Below are positions 52,335-60,951 of a stretch of 64,000 nucleotides of DNA, piece after piece. Positions within the stretch are counted from its first letter, which is position 1; the number at the start of each line of letters is the position of its first letter. The notes under the pieces were generated by a model. That model worked only from the letters and a program-made list of their open reading frames with translations, ran no database searches and was not told the DNA's origin. The stretch is taken from NCBI GenBank assembly GCA_934667505.1, contig CAKULY010000006.1, forward strand, positions 1-64,000, given 5' to 3'. This DNA comes from an uncultured Treponema sp. (GTDB lineage: Bacteria > Spirochaetota > Spirochaetia > Treponematales > Treponemataceae). Both the position numbers and the translations under genes were made by a program.

Positions 52335-53348
52335 TCAGTGTTTATAAACTTTTCCTTTGGAAATAAAATCCATTTTGTTAAGTTTTTTTGAAGAAATGTG
52401 GTTATCTCTTTGCTTTTTTATTTCTGAATAAATGTTGTTTTTGTTTAGCGTTTTAGAATTTGCTTGCCAAATTGGCTTTTCATTACTTCCAGCTTGTTTT
52501 TTTACGCAGTCAATCCAATTTTCTGGCTCTGGAACTTCAAATTTCATCTTTTTTCCAGTAAAAGGGTGAATAAATTCCAAAGTTCGAGCATGTAAAGCTA
52601 AGCGTCCAAAAGGGTCTGTTTTTGCGCGATAGTTTTCATCGCCTGCAAGTGGATAGCCTTTGGAAGCTAAGTGCGCGCGAATCTGATTTTTTCTTCCTGT
52701 ATCAAGGCTTAGTTCGAAAAGGGTGTGAGTTTTTCCCCGTTCAATAATTTTGTAATGAGTTCTTGCGGAAATCGTTTTGAACTCAGCTTTTCCATTTTTT
52801 ATAGTTAAATTTCTCTGGTATATAGATTTTTCATTGTTTTTATTTTTTGAAGCGATAAGTTCCTTTTTTGCATTCTTGTTTGGCAAGTCTGTTTGTTTAG
52901 GAACAAATCCTACGTTGTAGGCGTTGTATGCAAGTTCGTCTTCAATTATTCCGCTTTGCGGCAATTCTTTTTCGTGTTCAGGATTTTCGGCAACAGCTCG
53001 GTAAAGGCGTTCGGTTACCATTTTGTGCCAGGTATTCATAATAATTTTTTGAGCATGCTCGTTCAGGGCAAACATCATAACGCCGCTTGTTTCGCGGTCA
53101 AGGCGATGCACTGTAAAAGGTCGGTGATTTGCACTGTAAGTTCCTGCTTTTCTCATGATATTTTCAAGAACCGCAATTGCTGTTCGCGAATGGCTACCCG
53201 GATATGGAACGCTCAACATTCCTTCTGGCTTATAGATAATGGCAATATCTTTATCTTCATATAGAAGTTCTATTTTTTCGCGGCCAAAATCAGCCTTATG
53301 TTGCTGTTTGAATTTTGTACTTTCTTTCACATTGTTAATAAACCACAA
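52335..53348 (-). CDS. RluA-family 23S/tRNA pseudouridine synthase
   Basis: Converts uridine to pseudouridine in RNA. IAIIYKPEGMLSVPY, the catalytic-Asp block VHRLDRETSGVMMFALNEHA, FELSLDTGRKNQIRAHLASK and YPLAGDENY define the RluA family; no S4 domain. 337 residues if started at the TTG 53348, or six fewer from the GTG at 53330; neither has a ribosome site. A basic C-terminal tail of about 45 residues (NKNNIYSEIKKQRDNH...) goes beyond the usual family end. The exact RNA target cannot be told. Confidence 0.85.
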   Translation of the reverse strand: MWFINNVKESTKFKQQHKADFGREKIELLYEDKDIAIIYKPEGMLSVPYPGSHSRTAIAVLENIMRKAGTYSANHRPFTVHRLDRETSGVMMFALNEHAQKIIMNTWHKMVTERLYRAVAENPEHEKELPQSGIIEDELAYNAYNVGFVPKQTDLPNKNAKKELIASKNKNNEKSIYQRNLTIKNGKAEFKTISARTHYKIIERGKTHTLFELSLDTGRKNQIRAHLASKGYPLAGDENYRAKTDPFGRLALHARTLEFIHPFTGKKMKFEVPEPENWIDCVKKQAGSNEKPIWQANSKTLNKNNIYSEIKKQRDNHISSKKLNKMDFISKGKVYKH

Positions 53349-53401
53349 ATAGAGATGAGTTTCAATATGGCTTTCGTTTATTGGATTAAAAAAAACAAAG
53401 T

Positions 53402-53498
53402 GGTAACCAAGTTATTTTTTTAGTAACTCGGTTACTTTTGTTGGTAACTTGGTTACCTTTTAGGGTAACTTAGTTATTTTTTTAGTAACTTGGTTATT
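53402..53498 (+). repeat. Array of five 15-bp palindromes with 20-21 bp period
   Basis: Units start at 53402, 53422, 53443, 53464 and 53484. The core is GTAAC-N3-GTTA(C/T); the left arm GTAAC is invariant. Most units are followed by a T run. It lies between the divergent RluA and lipoprotein genes. Confidence 0.85.
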
Positions 53499-53568
53499 TT
53501 TTCTGAAACTGGAAAAAATCGTATTGCTTTTTTTTGAAAAAGTGTGTGAGAATTAAAAGAGTATCTTT

Positions 53569-54864
53569 ATGAAAAAACTATTTCTTTTTGTCTACATATT
53601 TTCTTTAATAATTTTTATGGGTTGCGAATTGTCGCCAGCTTATAGCAAAAAGCCGGACAGTTACTTTTTTAATAAAATGGAACCTTTAGAATGGAGCGAA
53701 GATTATGTTTTGGCAGCAACGCTTTACCCTCAGCAAATTCAAGTGTGGAACAGCAAAACAAATAAATTAGTTCATAAATACAGCTTGCATACAGACGAAT
53801 CAAAATGGGGCAAAGGAACGGAGCGTGCGTTAGATGTAAAAGATATGACTGTTCTAAATGGCGTGATTTGGTTTGTAGGTTCAGGTCTTCAACGTTCGTT
53901 GATTAGGCTTGACTGCAAAACTGGTGAAATGCGATATATAGAACTTGATATGAAGCCTTCTGGAGTTGTTGCTATTCCAGAAGGAAATTCTGGCAATGGT
54001 ATGATTGTAACATCAACTTATGCAGATTCTAGAATTGGAGTTGCTGTAAGATTTTTAGATACAGAGGGTAACATCATTAAAAAAAGTAATATATCATTCG
54101 ATAAGATAAAACTTTTATCTATTGGTGAATGTTTTTATGAAAACGAAAATTATTATACAGTTGCCGTAAAGGATGAAAGCTATTCTAAAAATAAAGATAT
54201 AGATTTTAAATTGATAAACCTATCTGATTCTCAAAAAAAATATCTCTATGATATAGAACCTCAAAAAATTTTTCATACTAATTTTATAAAAGATAATTTT
54301 GATGAAGATTTAGAAAATTATTTTTGCAATTCTAGATTAATAACTTTTTCTTCCAATTCAAATCAAAGATTTATGGAGATAAATATTTGGAATGATGATT
54401 ATTATGAAAATCCTTCAAGTAAGTATTTGTTTATTCGATTTCTTTATAAAATAAATTCGTTTGAAAATTTTGATATTCAATATACAGGAATAAAATATGC
54501 AGAAGAAGACTCAAAAACTTTTTTTTCTGCGTATGAGTATGGCGAAAATATATATGTAACAGGAAAGCAGCTTTACAGTATAGAAACAAAAGAATATTTA
54601 GAAGGTCTTGAAACTGGAATTTACCCAAAAACTGGAGGAAATCAAATAAAACATATTCAAATGCCTTATGGAAATCAAATTTACTGCGAAATGAAGGAAG
54701 ACTGCGCTTGGTTTTCAAAAAACATTTATTTTCAGAATGAAAAAACTTTAGAATGGAACAAAAGCCAGACAGCGGCAATCTACAAGTTAGACTACAAAAA
54801 TCAAACTGTTTACGAATACGACAAAGATGGAAATGGCAAAGAACTGACTTGGATTGAAGGGTGA
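53569..54864 (+). CDS. Lipoprotein of unknown function, propeller-like
   Basis: 431 residues with lipoprotein signal and lipobox MGC (Cys 19). The chain has repeated short beta-strand units with Trp/Gly ends (IQVWNSKTNKLVHKYSL, LIRLDCKTGEMRYIEL, YKLDYKNQTVYEYDKDGNG), suggesting a beta-propeller (inference). The central part (about 190-290) is unusually A/T-rich and Asn/Lys/Asp-rich compared with its flanks. The palindrome array lies 70 bases upstream. No family recognised. Confidence 0.7.
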   Translation: MKKLFLFVYIFSLIIFMGCELSPAYSKKPDSYFFNKMEPLEWSEDYVLAATLYPQQIQVWNSKTNKLVHKYSLHTDESKWGKGTERALDVKDMTVLNGVIWFVGSGLQRSLIRLDCKTGEMRYIELDMKPSGVVAIPEGNSGNGMIVTSTYADSRIGVAVRFLDTEGNIIKKSNISFDKIKLLSIGECFYENENYYTVAVKDESYSKNKDIDFKLINLSDSQKKYLYDIEPQKIFHTNFIKDNFDEDLENYFCNSRLITFSSNSNQRFMEINIWNDDYYENPSSKYLFIRFLYKINSFENFDIQYTGIKYAEEDSKTFFSAYEYGENIYVTGKQLYSIETKEYLEGLETGIYPKTGGNQIKHIQMPYGNQIYCEMKEDCAWFSKNIYFQNEKTLEWNKSQTAAIYKLDYKNQTVYEYDKDGNGKELTWIEG

Positions 54865-54909
54865 GGTATAAAATCTATATACGATTTACAAGAAAATGAT
54901 TTTGTTTCT

Positions 54910-54961
54910 TCTATTGACCCATGAACAAATCTATTGTTAAAATAATAGATCAAATCTATTG
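54910..54961. promoter_or_regulatory. Repeated TCTATTG half-sites upstream of parC
   Basis: TCTATTG at 54910, 54930 and 54955 (plus) and its complement core AATAGAT at 54944, giving overlapping inverted pairs. Candidate protein-binding region; no known operator recognised. Confidence 0.3.
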
Positions 54962-54993
54962 ATTGTATTAATTTATTGTGCCGGGTGGGAAAA

Positions 54994-56904
54994 ATGGCGT
55001 ATGTAAAAAATATTTTTGATCAAAACTTTATTCAATATGCAAGCTATGTTATTCGCGACAGAGCCATTCCTGAAATTATAGATGGATTTAAGCCTGTTCA
55101 GCGCAGAATAATTCATACTCTTTTAAGAAACGATGATGGGCGTTTTACTAAAGTTGCAAATGTTGTTGGTAAAGTTATGGCGTATCATCCGCACGGAGAC
55201 GCTTCGATTGCAACTGCTCTTGTAAATCTTGCTAATAAAGAGCTTTTTATAGATAAGCAGGGAAACTTTGGAAATATGTTTACTGGAGCACCGCACGCAG
55301 CTCCGCGTTATATAGAATGTCGTCTTCGTCCTGTTACAAAAGAGATTCTAAACACAAATCCTGCTATAACCCAGTATGTTGACACTTATGATGCCCGCGA
55401 CAAGGAACCTGTCGTTTTTAAGGCAAAACTGCCGCTTGTTCTTATAATGGGTGCAGAAGGAATTGCGGTAGGAATGTCCACTCTTATAATGAGCCACAAT
55501 ATCTTTGAAGTAATTGAGGCAGAAAAAGCTTGCCTTCGCGGTGAAAAATTTGAACTTTATCCTGATTTTTTAACTGGCGGACTTATCGATGTTAGCGAAT
55601 ACAAAGATGGACTTGGCAAACTGGTTACCAGAGCAAAAATGGATACCAGCGATGAAAAAAAGATTATAATCACAGAACTTCCTTATGGTTGCGACAGCGA
55701 AACTTTAATGGATTCAATTGAAAAAGCGGCAAAAAACGGAAAGGTAAAAATTGCTTCAATAACTGACTATACGGCTAAGTCTTTAAATATAGAAATAAAG
55801 CTTCCTCGCGGAGTTTATGTAAAAGATGTTGTAGATTCTTTGTACGCATTTACCGATTGCGAAAAAACAGTCTACTGCAATCTTTTAGTAATCAAAGATA
55901 ATATGCCTGTTCAGATGACTTGCACGCAAGTTATTGAATACCACGCGAAGCAGCTTCAGGGAATTTTAAAAGAAGAGCTTGAGTTTGAAAAAGCCGAGCT
56001 TATGGAAAAACTTCACCTGCGCGCGCTGGAACGTATTTTTATAGAAGAACGCATCTACAAAGAAATAGAGCAGATGAAGACCGAAGAAACCGTAAACAAG
56101 GCTGTTAAAAAAGGATTCATTCCATTTAAAGACGAACTTTTGCGTCCTATTAGCGATGAAGACGTTGAGCATCTTTTAAAAATTCCTATTCGCAGGATTT
56201 CCTTGTACGACATAAACAAAAACCGCAAAGAAGTTGCCGCAATTAATGCTAGAATAAAAGAAATAAACAGGCTTCTTAGGCACATCGTTGACTATGCTAT
56301 TTCTTATTTGGATGGAATAGAAGCAAAGCTGCCAAAAGAAGCTAAAGAAAGGCGGACAAAAGTTACAAATATTAAAACTGTTGATATAAAATCTGTTGTT
56401 CGTCGCGATATTTCTTTAAAATATAACGAAAAAGATGGCTATTTGGGAACTCAAATTTCAGGCGGGGTTGAGCTAATGAAAATCACACCGTTCGATAGAA
56501 TTGTTTATGTCCGAAAAAGCGGAATTTATTCGATTACAGAAGCTCCTTCAAAAGTCTTTGTAGGTCCAGAACTCCGTTGGTGCGGTTTTGCGGACAAAGA
56601 CTCTCTTTCAAAGGTTTTGTTTACTGTTATATATCGCGATCCAAAAACTCATCTTGCATATATAAAGCGCTGCAAAATTGGCGGATATATAATGAACCGC
56701 GATTATTTTTTTGCTCCTGATGGAATGGAAGTTCTTCATATCGATACAAGAAAGTCGTTTGATTTTGAATTGAATTATTCTCCAAAGCCTAGAGTAAAAA
56801 TCTTAAAAGAGACTTTTAAAGCGGCAGATTTCTTAGAAAAAGGCATAAAAGCGCAGGGAACACGGCTTTCAACTAGAGAAGTTGACTCTGTTTTAGTAAA
56901 ATAG
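54994..56904 (+). CDS. parC: DNA topoisomerase IV subunit A (ParC-like)
   Basis: Type II topoisomerase A subunit that cuts and passes DNA. DGFKPVQRRIIHTLL, VANVVGKVMAYHPHGDASIA and the catalytic Tyr in HAAPRYIECRL are the breakage-reunion motifs. 636 residues is shorter than gyrase A (about 800 or more): the C-terminal wrapping domain is much reduced, which argues for ParC. The partner parE is not visible downstream; it may lie elsewhere. The ATG at 54994 follows gggtggga; the TTG at 54976 is not needed. Confidence 0.88.
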   Translation: MAYVKNIFDQNFIQYASYVIRDRAIPEIIDGFKPVQRRIIHTLLRNDDGRFTKVANVVGKVMAYHPHGDASIATALVNLANKELFIDKQGNFGNMFTGAPHAAPRYIECRLRPVTKEILNTNPAITQYVDTYDARDKEPVVFKAKLPLVLIMGAEGIAVGMSTLIMSHNIFEVIEAEKACLRGEKFELYPDFLTGGLIDVSEYKDGLGKLVTRAKMDTSDEKKIIITELPYGCDSETLMDSIEKAAKNGKVKIASITDYTAKSLNIEIKLPRGVYVKDVVDSLYAFTDCEKTVYCNLLVIKDNMPVQMTCTQVIEYHAKQLQGILKEELEFEKAELMEKLHLRALERIFIEERIYKEIEQMKTEETVNKAVKKGFIPFKDELLRPISDEDVEHLLKIPIRRISLYDINKNRKEVAAINARIKEINRLLRHIVDYAISYLDGIEAKLPKEAKERRTKVTNIKTVDIKSVVRRDISLKYNEKDGYLGTQISGGVELMKITPFDRIVYVRKSGIYSITEAPSKVFVGPELRWCGFADKDSLSKVLFTVIYRDPKTHLAYIKRCKIGGYIMNRDYFFAPDGMEVLHIDTRKSFDFELNYSPKPRVKILKETFKAADFLEKGIKAQGTRLSTREVDSVLVK

Positions 56905-56916
56905 CTGTAAAATATA

Positions 56917-57534
56917 ATGAAAATACTTTCTGAATATGTGAGCAATGAATTTTGTGTAAAAGGTTCTCGGTTTTTGGCGGATCTTTTTCCATGCAATGAA
57001 CAGTCTGTTGCAAAAGAACTTATAAAGTCTCAAAAGATAAAATATGCCGATTCAACGCACGTCGTTCACGCTTTTATTATTGGCAAAAACGCTGAGATTA
57101 TGGGAATGAGTGATGATGGCGAACCTTCTGGCACTGCAGGAAGACCTGCTCTTGACGTTTTAAAAGGCTTTTCGTGTACAGATACCCTTCTTACAATAAC
57201 AAGATGGTTTGGAGGAACTCTTTTAGGAACTGGCGGTCTTGTAAAAGCGTATGGCGATAGCGCAAAACAGGTGCTTTCTTGCGCAGAAAAAAATGGTTCT
57301 TTCAAGGAATTCATAAAAAAGACTGCTTTTTCATTTAGGTGCAGTTATTCTTTTTATCAGACTTTAAAACATATTATGCCTTTGTTTGAAGCTGTTCCAA
57401 TTGAAGAGAAGTTTGAATCCGAAGTTTTTATAAGTTGTTGTGTTCCCGAAAAAAACTCCTTGGACTTTTGCAAAAAAATTCAAAATCTTAGCAATGGAAC
57501 TGTTCAAATAGTTCAAGAAAATCCTAGTTTATAA
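56917..57534 (+). CDS. IMPACT/YigZ-family protein
   Basis: 205 residues. The N-terminal IMPACT domain has KGSRFLADLFPC, ADSTHVVHAFIIG, SDDGEPSGTAGRPALDVL and TRWFGGTLLGTGGLVKAYG, all family signatures. The C-terminal domain (about 130-205) has the ferredoxin-like elongation-factor fold seen in YigZ. The molecular role is unknown; the eukaryotic relative modulates translation control. Twelve bases after parC, so probably in the same transcript. Confidence 0.88.
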   Translation: MKILSEYVSNEFCVKGSRFLADLFPCNEQSVAKELIKSQKIKYADSTHVVHAFIIGKNAEIMGMSDDGEPSGTAGRPALDVLKGFSCTDTLLTITRWFGGTLLGTGGLVKAYGDSAKQVLSCAEKNGSFKEFIKKTAFSFRCSYSFYQTLKHIMPLFEAVPIEEKFESEVFISCCVPEKNSLDFCKKIQNLSNGTVQIVQENPSL

Positions 57535-57577
57535 GGGCTTCGATTTAAGGTTTATACAAATTTTGACTTTCGACCTG

Positions 57578-59248
57578 TTAATTTATTTTAGTTGTTTTAT
57601 AAAGTTCAGCATTTTGATTAAAAACTATATTTGGAATGTGGTAAATTTTTTCTTTTTTATAAAGATATTTTAAAGGGTGAATATCAAATTCGTTTGGAAA
57701 CCAGCCGCCAGTTGCTTCTAAATCCACAACGTTCACGCTTACTGGGTGCTGAATCGGCAAAATCATTGCCTCGTCTAATAAAAGTTGTTCAGCTTGGGCA
57801 AGAAGCTTTAAATGATTTTCGTCTGAATAAATAGAAGATTCGTTAAGCAGATTGTCATACTCTTGGTTGCTCCAGCCAGAGACATTTAGAGTAGAATTGC
57901 TTCTGAAAAGTTCTAAAAAGGCGAGAGGGTCTGCGAAATCTCCTATCCAAGTGTAAGAAAAAAGCTCTGAGTCGGAATTCTGAATAGAATCCAAATATGC
58001 GGCGGAAGGAATTTCTTCTGTCCTTAGCTCCACACCAAGAGTTTTCCAGGCTTCTTTTAAAATTTCAGCCTTTTTTTTCATATAATCTGAATCTGGAATT
58101 GCAAAGGTTAAAACCAATTGCAGGTCTTCTGGTATGTTCGCATTTTGTCTTGCTTCTTTCATAAGAAATTTTGCGTTTTGTTCATCACAATAAGAGTATC
58201 CTTCAACATTTTTGTATCCATTTAAAGGGTACACTAGTGTTGTCGCGGGAACATAAAATCCTTCCCTAAGTTTTTCCCATGGAACTGCTTCTAAAAGAGC
58301 GGCTCTAAAATCAGTTCTGCTCCAAATGCTATTAGGTTTTATCTTAAAAAATAAATACTGCGTTGCAAATTCTGCATTTATGCGGATACTTTGTTTATCT
58401 ATAATCCTTTTGCTGTTGAATGTTCCTGTTATCCAATCGGCTTTTCCTGTGTTGAATAAAAAAGAATTTTCATCTTCATCATCGCTTAAAAGTATTGTAA
58501 TTTGACTTAGAGGAGTTTTTTTTGAATCGTAGTACTGCTCGTTCTTTTTTAGGATAATTTTTTCTGAATCACTTGATTCAATAACAAACGGACCTGAATA
58601 AACGCCTTCAGAAGCAGGTTTTACACAAAAAGCTTGCATGCACAAAAGTTTATAAAGATGTGCGGCTGGTTTTATCAAGTTTACAGCGATTGTGCTGTCG
58701 TCAATAACAGAAATTCCAATGGAATCTATGTCAGTTTTTCCGCCAGAAAGTCTGTACTCTTGAGCGCCTGCGACTATATCAAAAAGAGAAGAGTAGGGAG
58801 AATCCGCTGTAGAGAGCATTGTTAGCCAGGAGTTTTTTACGTCTTGGGCAGTTATTTCTGTTCCATCGCTAAATTTTGCACCTTTTCGCAGCGTAAAAAC
58901 CCACCTTTTTTTATTTCTGTTGATTCTAAAAGAAGTGCAAAGCGCATAGTTAGGCTCAAGAGTGATAGGATTATATGAAAAAAGCCCTTCGTACAAGCCC
59001 GTCAGTATTTGAGCTTCGATGCTGTAAGCCGCGCTATGCGGATTAAGATTAAAATTATGCTTTGAACATACAATAGTGTAGTTTTGCTGTAGTTCTTTTT
59101 TTAAAGAAGGAATTTCCTGTTGATTTTGTTCAAACTGTTCCAGCTCATTAGAATTTGTTTCTTGTGCAAAGATGTTTGTAAAAAAAATGCATAACAAAAA
59201 AATTGTTTTTAAAGCTTTATGCTTAATGTTTTTATTTTTACTCCACAT
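57578..59248 (-). CDS. Oligopeptide ABC transporter substrate-binding protein (SBP_bac_5)
   Basis: 556 residues with a signal peptide (…FLLCIFFTNIFAQ), no lipobox Cys. The family 5 binding-protein core runs from about 55 to 530: YEGLFSYNPITLEPNYALC, FTLRKGAKFSDGTEITAQDV, NEQYYDSKKTPL, RAALLEAVPWEKL and LAQAEQLLLDEAMILPI. It binds peptides or similar solutes in the periplasm for an ABC importer, whose permeases are not nearby. The ATG overlaps the previous gene's end by 11 bases and has taggaatt upstream. Confidence 0.88.
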   Translation of the reverse strand: MWSKNKNIKHKALKTIFLLCIFFTNIFAQETNSNELEQFEQNQQEIPSLKKELQQNYTIVCSKHNFNLNPHSAAYSIEAQILTGLYEGLFSYNPITLEPNYALCTSFRINRNKKRWVFTLRKGAKFSDGTEITAQDVKNSWLTMLSTADSPYSSLFDIVAGAQEYRLSGGKTDIDSIGISVIDDSTIAVNLIKPAAHLYKLLCMQAFCVKPASEGVYSGPFVIESSDSEKIILKKNEQYYDSKKTPLSQITILLSDDEDENSFLFNTGKADWITGTFNSKRIIDKQSIRINAEFATQYLFFKIKPNSIWSRTDFRAALLEAVPWEKLREGFYVPATTLVYPLNGYKNVEGYSYCDEQNAKFLMKEARQNANIPEDLQLVLTFAIPDSDYMKKKAEILKEAWKTLGVELRTEEIPSAAYLDSIQNSDSELFSYTWIGDFADPLAFLELFRSNSTLNVSGWSNQEYDNLLNESSIYSDENHLKLLAQAEQLLLDEAMILPIQHPVSVNVVDLEATGGWFPNEFDIHPLKYLYKKEKIYHIPNIVFNQNAELYKTTKIN

Positions 59249-60656
59249 CTGAAATTCCTAATTTTTTCATTTGATTGCGCTCTTCTACATACGAAATGTA
59301 TTCTGAACGTTTTTGCGTTGCCTTTATAAGATTGTTTTTTATAGCGATTAAATCCATTTTTAGACCGCGTATTTTTGTTCTGTTTGCAATAGAAACGTTG
59401 TTCTTAAAATATTCATCAGCAGATTCTAAAAGAGTTAAAATTTCTTGATTTTCAGAAATTTGTTTGTTTACGAATTCAAGAATTGCCGTTTCGTCAGTTC
59501 TTTGCAGTCTGGCAACTTCCTGGCTGTTTTTGTTGAGCAAAAGACCAAAAAAGTTCGCTTTTTTTTCAATGTTTGCAATAAAAGTGTTTATGCTAACTGC
59601 TCTTGTTGTTTTTATTCCCTTTTTTGCATCTAAAATTGTAAAATTGTATACTAATTCAGGTTCCGGCTGCTTAAAAAGTTTTCTGAAAAAGATTTTAAGT
59701 TTTTCTCCAAAAGTCTTTTTTCTTTTTTCAAGAGTATCTACATTTGAATGTAGTTTTTCTGCAATGTCAATATATATAGGCGCAATTGTTGCAAGTCCGT
59801 GAAGCGTGTCTAATATCATTGATTTAGTGTTTATGCTTTCTTGTTTTTTTACACTCGATTTATTTACTACTTGAAGTTTAGCGAGCGTAATTTTTTGCGC
59901 GTTTTCCTTTTTCTCGCCCTGGTCTTCTTCTACGATTTCAGAAATTAGTTCGCTGTAGTAAGGCTTCTTTCCCATGATTTTAGGGAATAGCCGCTTTATT
60001 TCTGAAAGCTCAGTTTCTTTTGAAGATAGCATTTTCGTAACATCCACGGAAGAATGTTCAAATATATTGGTACGGACTTCAAGCTTGTACGTTTCTCTTA
60101 AAAAATCAGAAAGTTCTTTTAAAATTTCATTAATTTCGTTTAAGGCTTGAGCACTTTTACTTATAGAATCGTTTAGCATGCAAAGGCTCATCTGTGTAAG
60201 ACTCTTTTTTGCTTCATTTATAAGATATGCAAGACCTTTCGTGTTCGGCCTTGAATTATTCAGCGTCATATTCGTCCACTGAAATGAATTGTTTAACTCT
60301 AAAAGTTTTTTTATCTTTGGCAGACTAAAAGATTCTGTAGAAAACTTTATGTAATTGCAAACAAAGTCCAGCATGCTTTCGTAATCTGAATATCTAGAAC
60401 CCATGACCAATGAGCGTTCATTTTCTGTGTATGGGGAATCTTCTGGAGCCTGAATATCTGAAATCTTTTTTTCTAATTTATATGGGTCAGGAGTTATTAA
60501 ACCTCTTTTTATAAGAACATCGTAAATGTTTCTTACGCACGTGTGCAAAAGGCGATAGGTTTCCAAGAGCTTGGGAAGTTCAGTTAAATTGAACCATTCT
60601 TTCTTTTTGCTTATTGCTTCTTTTAATGACTCTAAAAAATTAATTTCTTCACTCAT
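59238..60656 (-). CDS. Helical cytoplasmic protein of unknown function
   Basis: 472 residues from the ATG at 60656; no signal peptide or membrane segment. Predominantly helical, with coiled-coil-like charge patterns (about 160-260 and 390-470) and a basic patch near RKKTFGEKLKIFFRKLFKQ. Family not recognised; probably lineage-specific. The longer frame to 60692 runs across a GATAAT (60666-60671) nine bases before the chosen ATG and lacks a ribosome site. Overlaps the peptide-binding protein gene by 11 bases. Confidence 0.7.
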   Translation of the reverse strand: MSEEINFLESLKEAISKKKEWFNLTELPKLLETYRLLHTCVRNIYDVLIKRGLITPDPYKLEKKISDIQAPEDSPYTENERSLVMGSRYSDYESMLDFVCNYIKFSTESFSLPKIKKLLELNNSFQWTNMTLNNSRPNTKGLAYLINEAKKSLTQMSLCMLNDSISKSAQALNEINEILKELSDFLRETYKLEVRTNIFEHSSVDVTKMLSSKETELSEIKRLFPKIMGKKPYYSELISEIVEEDQGEKKENAQKITLAKLQVVNKSSVKKQESINTKSMILDTLHGLATIAPIYIDIAEKLHSNVDTLEKRKKTFGEKLKIFFRKLFKQPEPELVYNFTILDAKKGIKTTRAVSINTFIANIEKKANFFGLLLNKNSQEVARLQRTDETAILEFVNKQISENQEILTLLESADEYFKNNVSIANRTKIRGLKMDLIAIKNNLIKATQKRSEYISYVEERNQMKKLGISDVE

Positions 60657-60665
60657 ATTGCTATT

Positions 60666-60671
60666 ATTATC
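60666..60671 (-). promoter_or_regulatory. -10 element next to the start of the helical protein gene
   Basis: GATAAT nine bases before the ATG at 60656. No clear -35 and no ribosome site. Confidence 0.35.
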
Positions 60672-60727
60672 GAATAAAAATGTAGAAAACACTAGTAAAA
60701 AAAATTAATGAATCTTATTCATTTTTC

Positions 60728-60772
60728 TAAAAGTCGAAGTTTAGACTATTAGCCCAAACTTCGACTTTTTTA
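60728..60772. terminator. Hairpin from two abutting repeat tips, possible terminator
   Basis: AAAAGTCGAAGTTTAGAC and CCCAAACTTCGACTTTTT form a stem across a short loop. The left arm (about 60719-60749) is a solo right tip of the foldback family, placed back to back with the left tip of copy D. Confidence 0.5.
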
Positions 60773-60950
60773 TAAGCGCTTAAAAATGCTTTCAGCAAAT
60801 TTACAATTTGCTCAGACGGTTGTGCTCGCACTTCGTTTGAATTGTTTTGAGTTGCTACGCAACCTTAATTGTTCTTATCGCACAAAGTCTTCACAAATTG
60901 TAAATTTGCTTGCGCTTTTATTCATTTTTCTAAAAGCCGAAATTTGTGCT
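60750..60950 (+). repeat. Foldback repeat, copy D (full length)
   Basis: 201-bp copy. Tips AGCCCAAACTTCGAC and CCGAAATTTGTGCT pair imperfectly. The inner arms read GCAAATTTAC / GTAAATTTGC where most copies have GCGAATTTAC / GTAAATTCGC, a compensatory pair. Ends two bases before the next gene's stop codon. Confidence 0.85.
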
Positions 60951-60951
60951 G

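Noticed and set aside
60728..60772. A separate, designed terminator next to repeat D
   Set aside because: It arises from two repeat tips lying back to back, so it may terminate transcription but is not evidence of an independent element.
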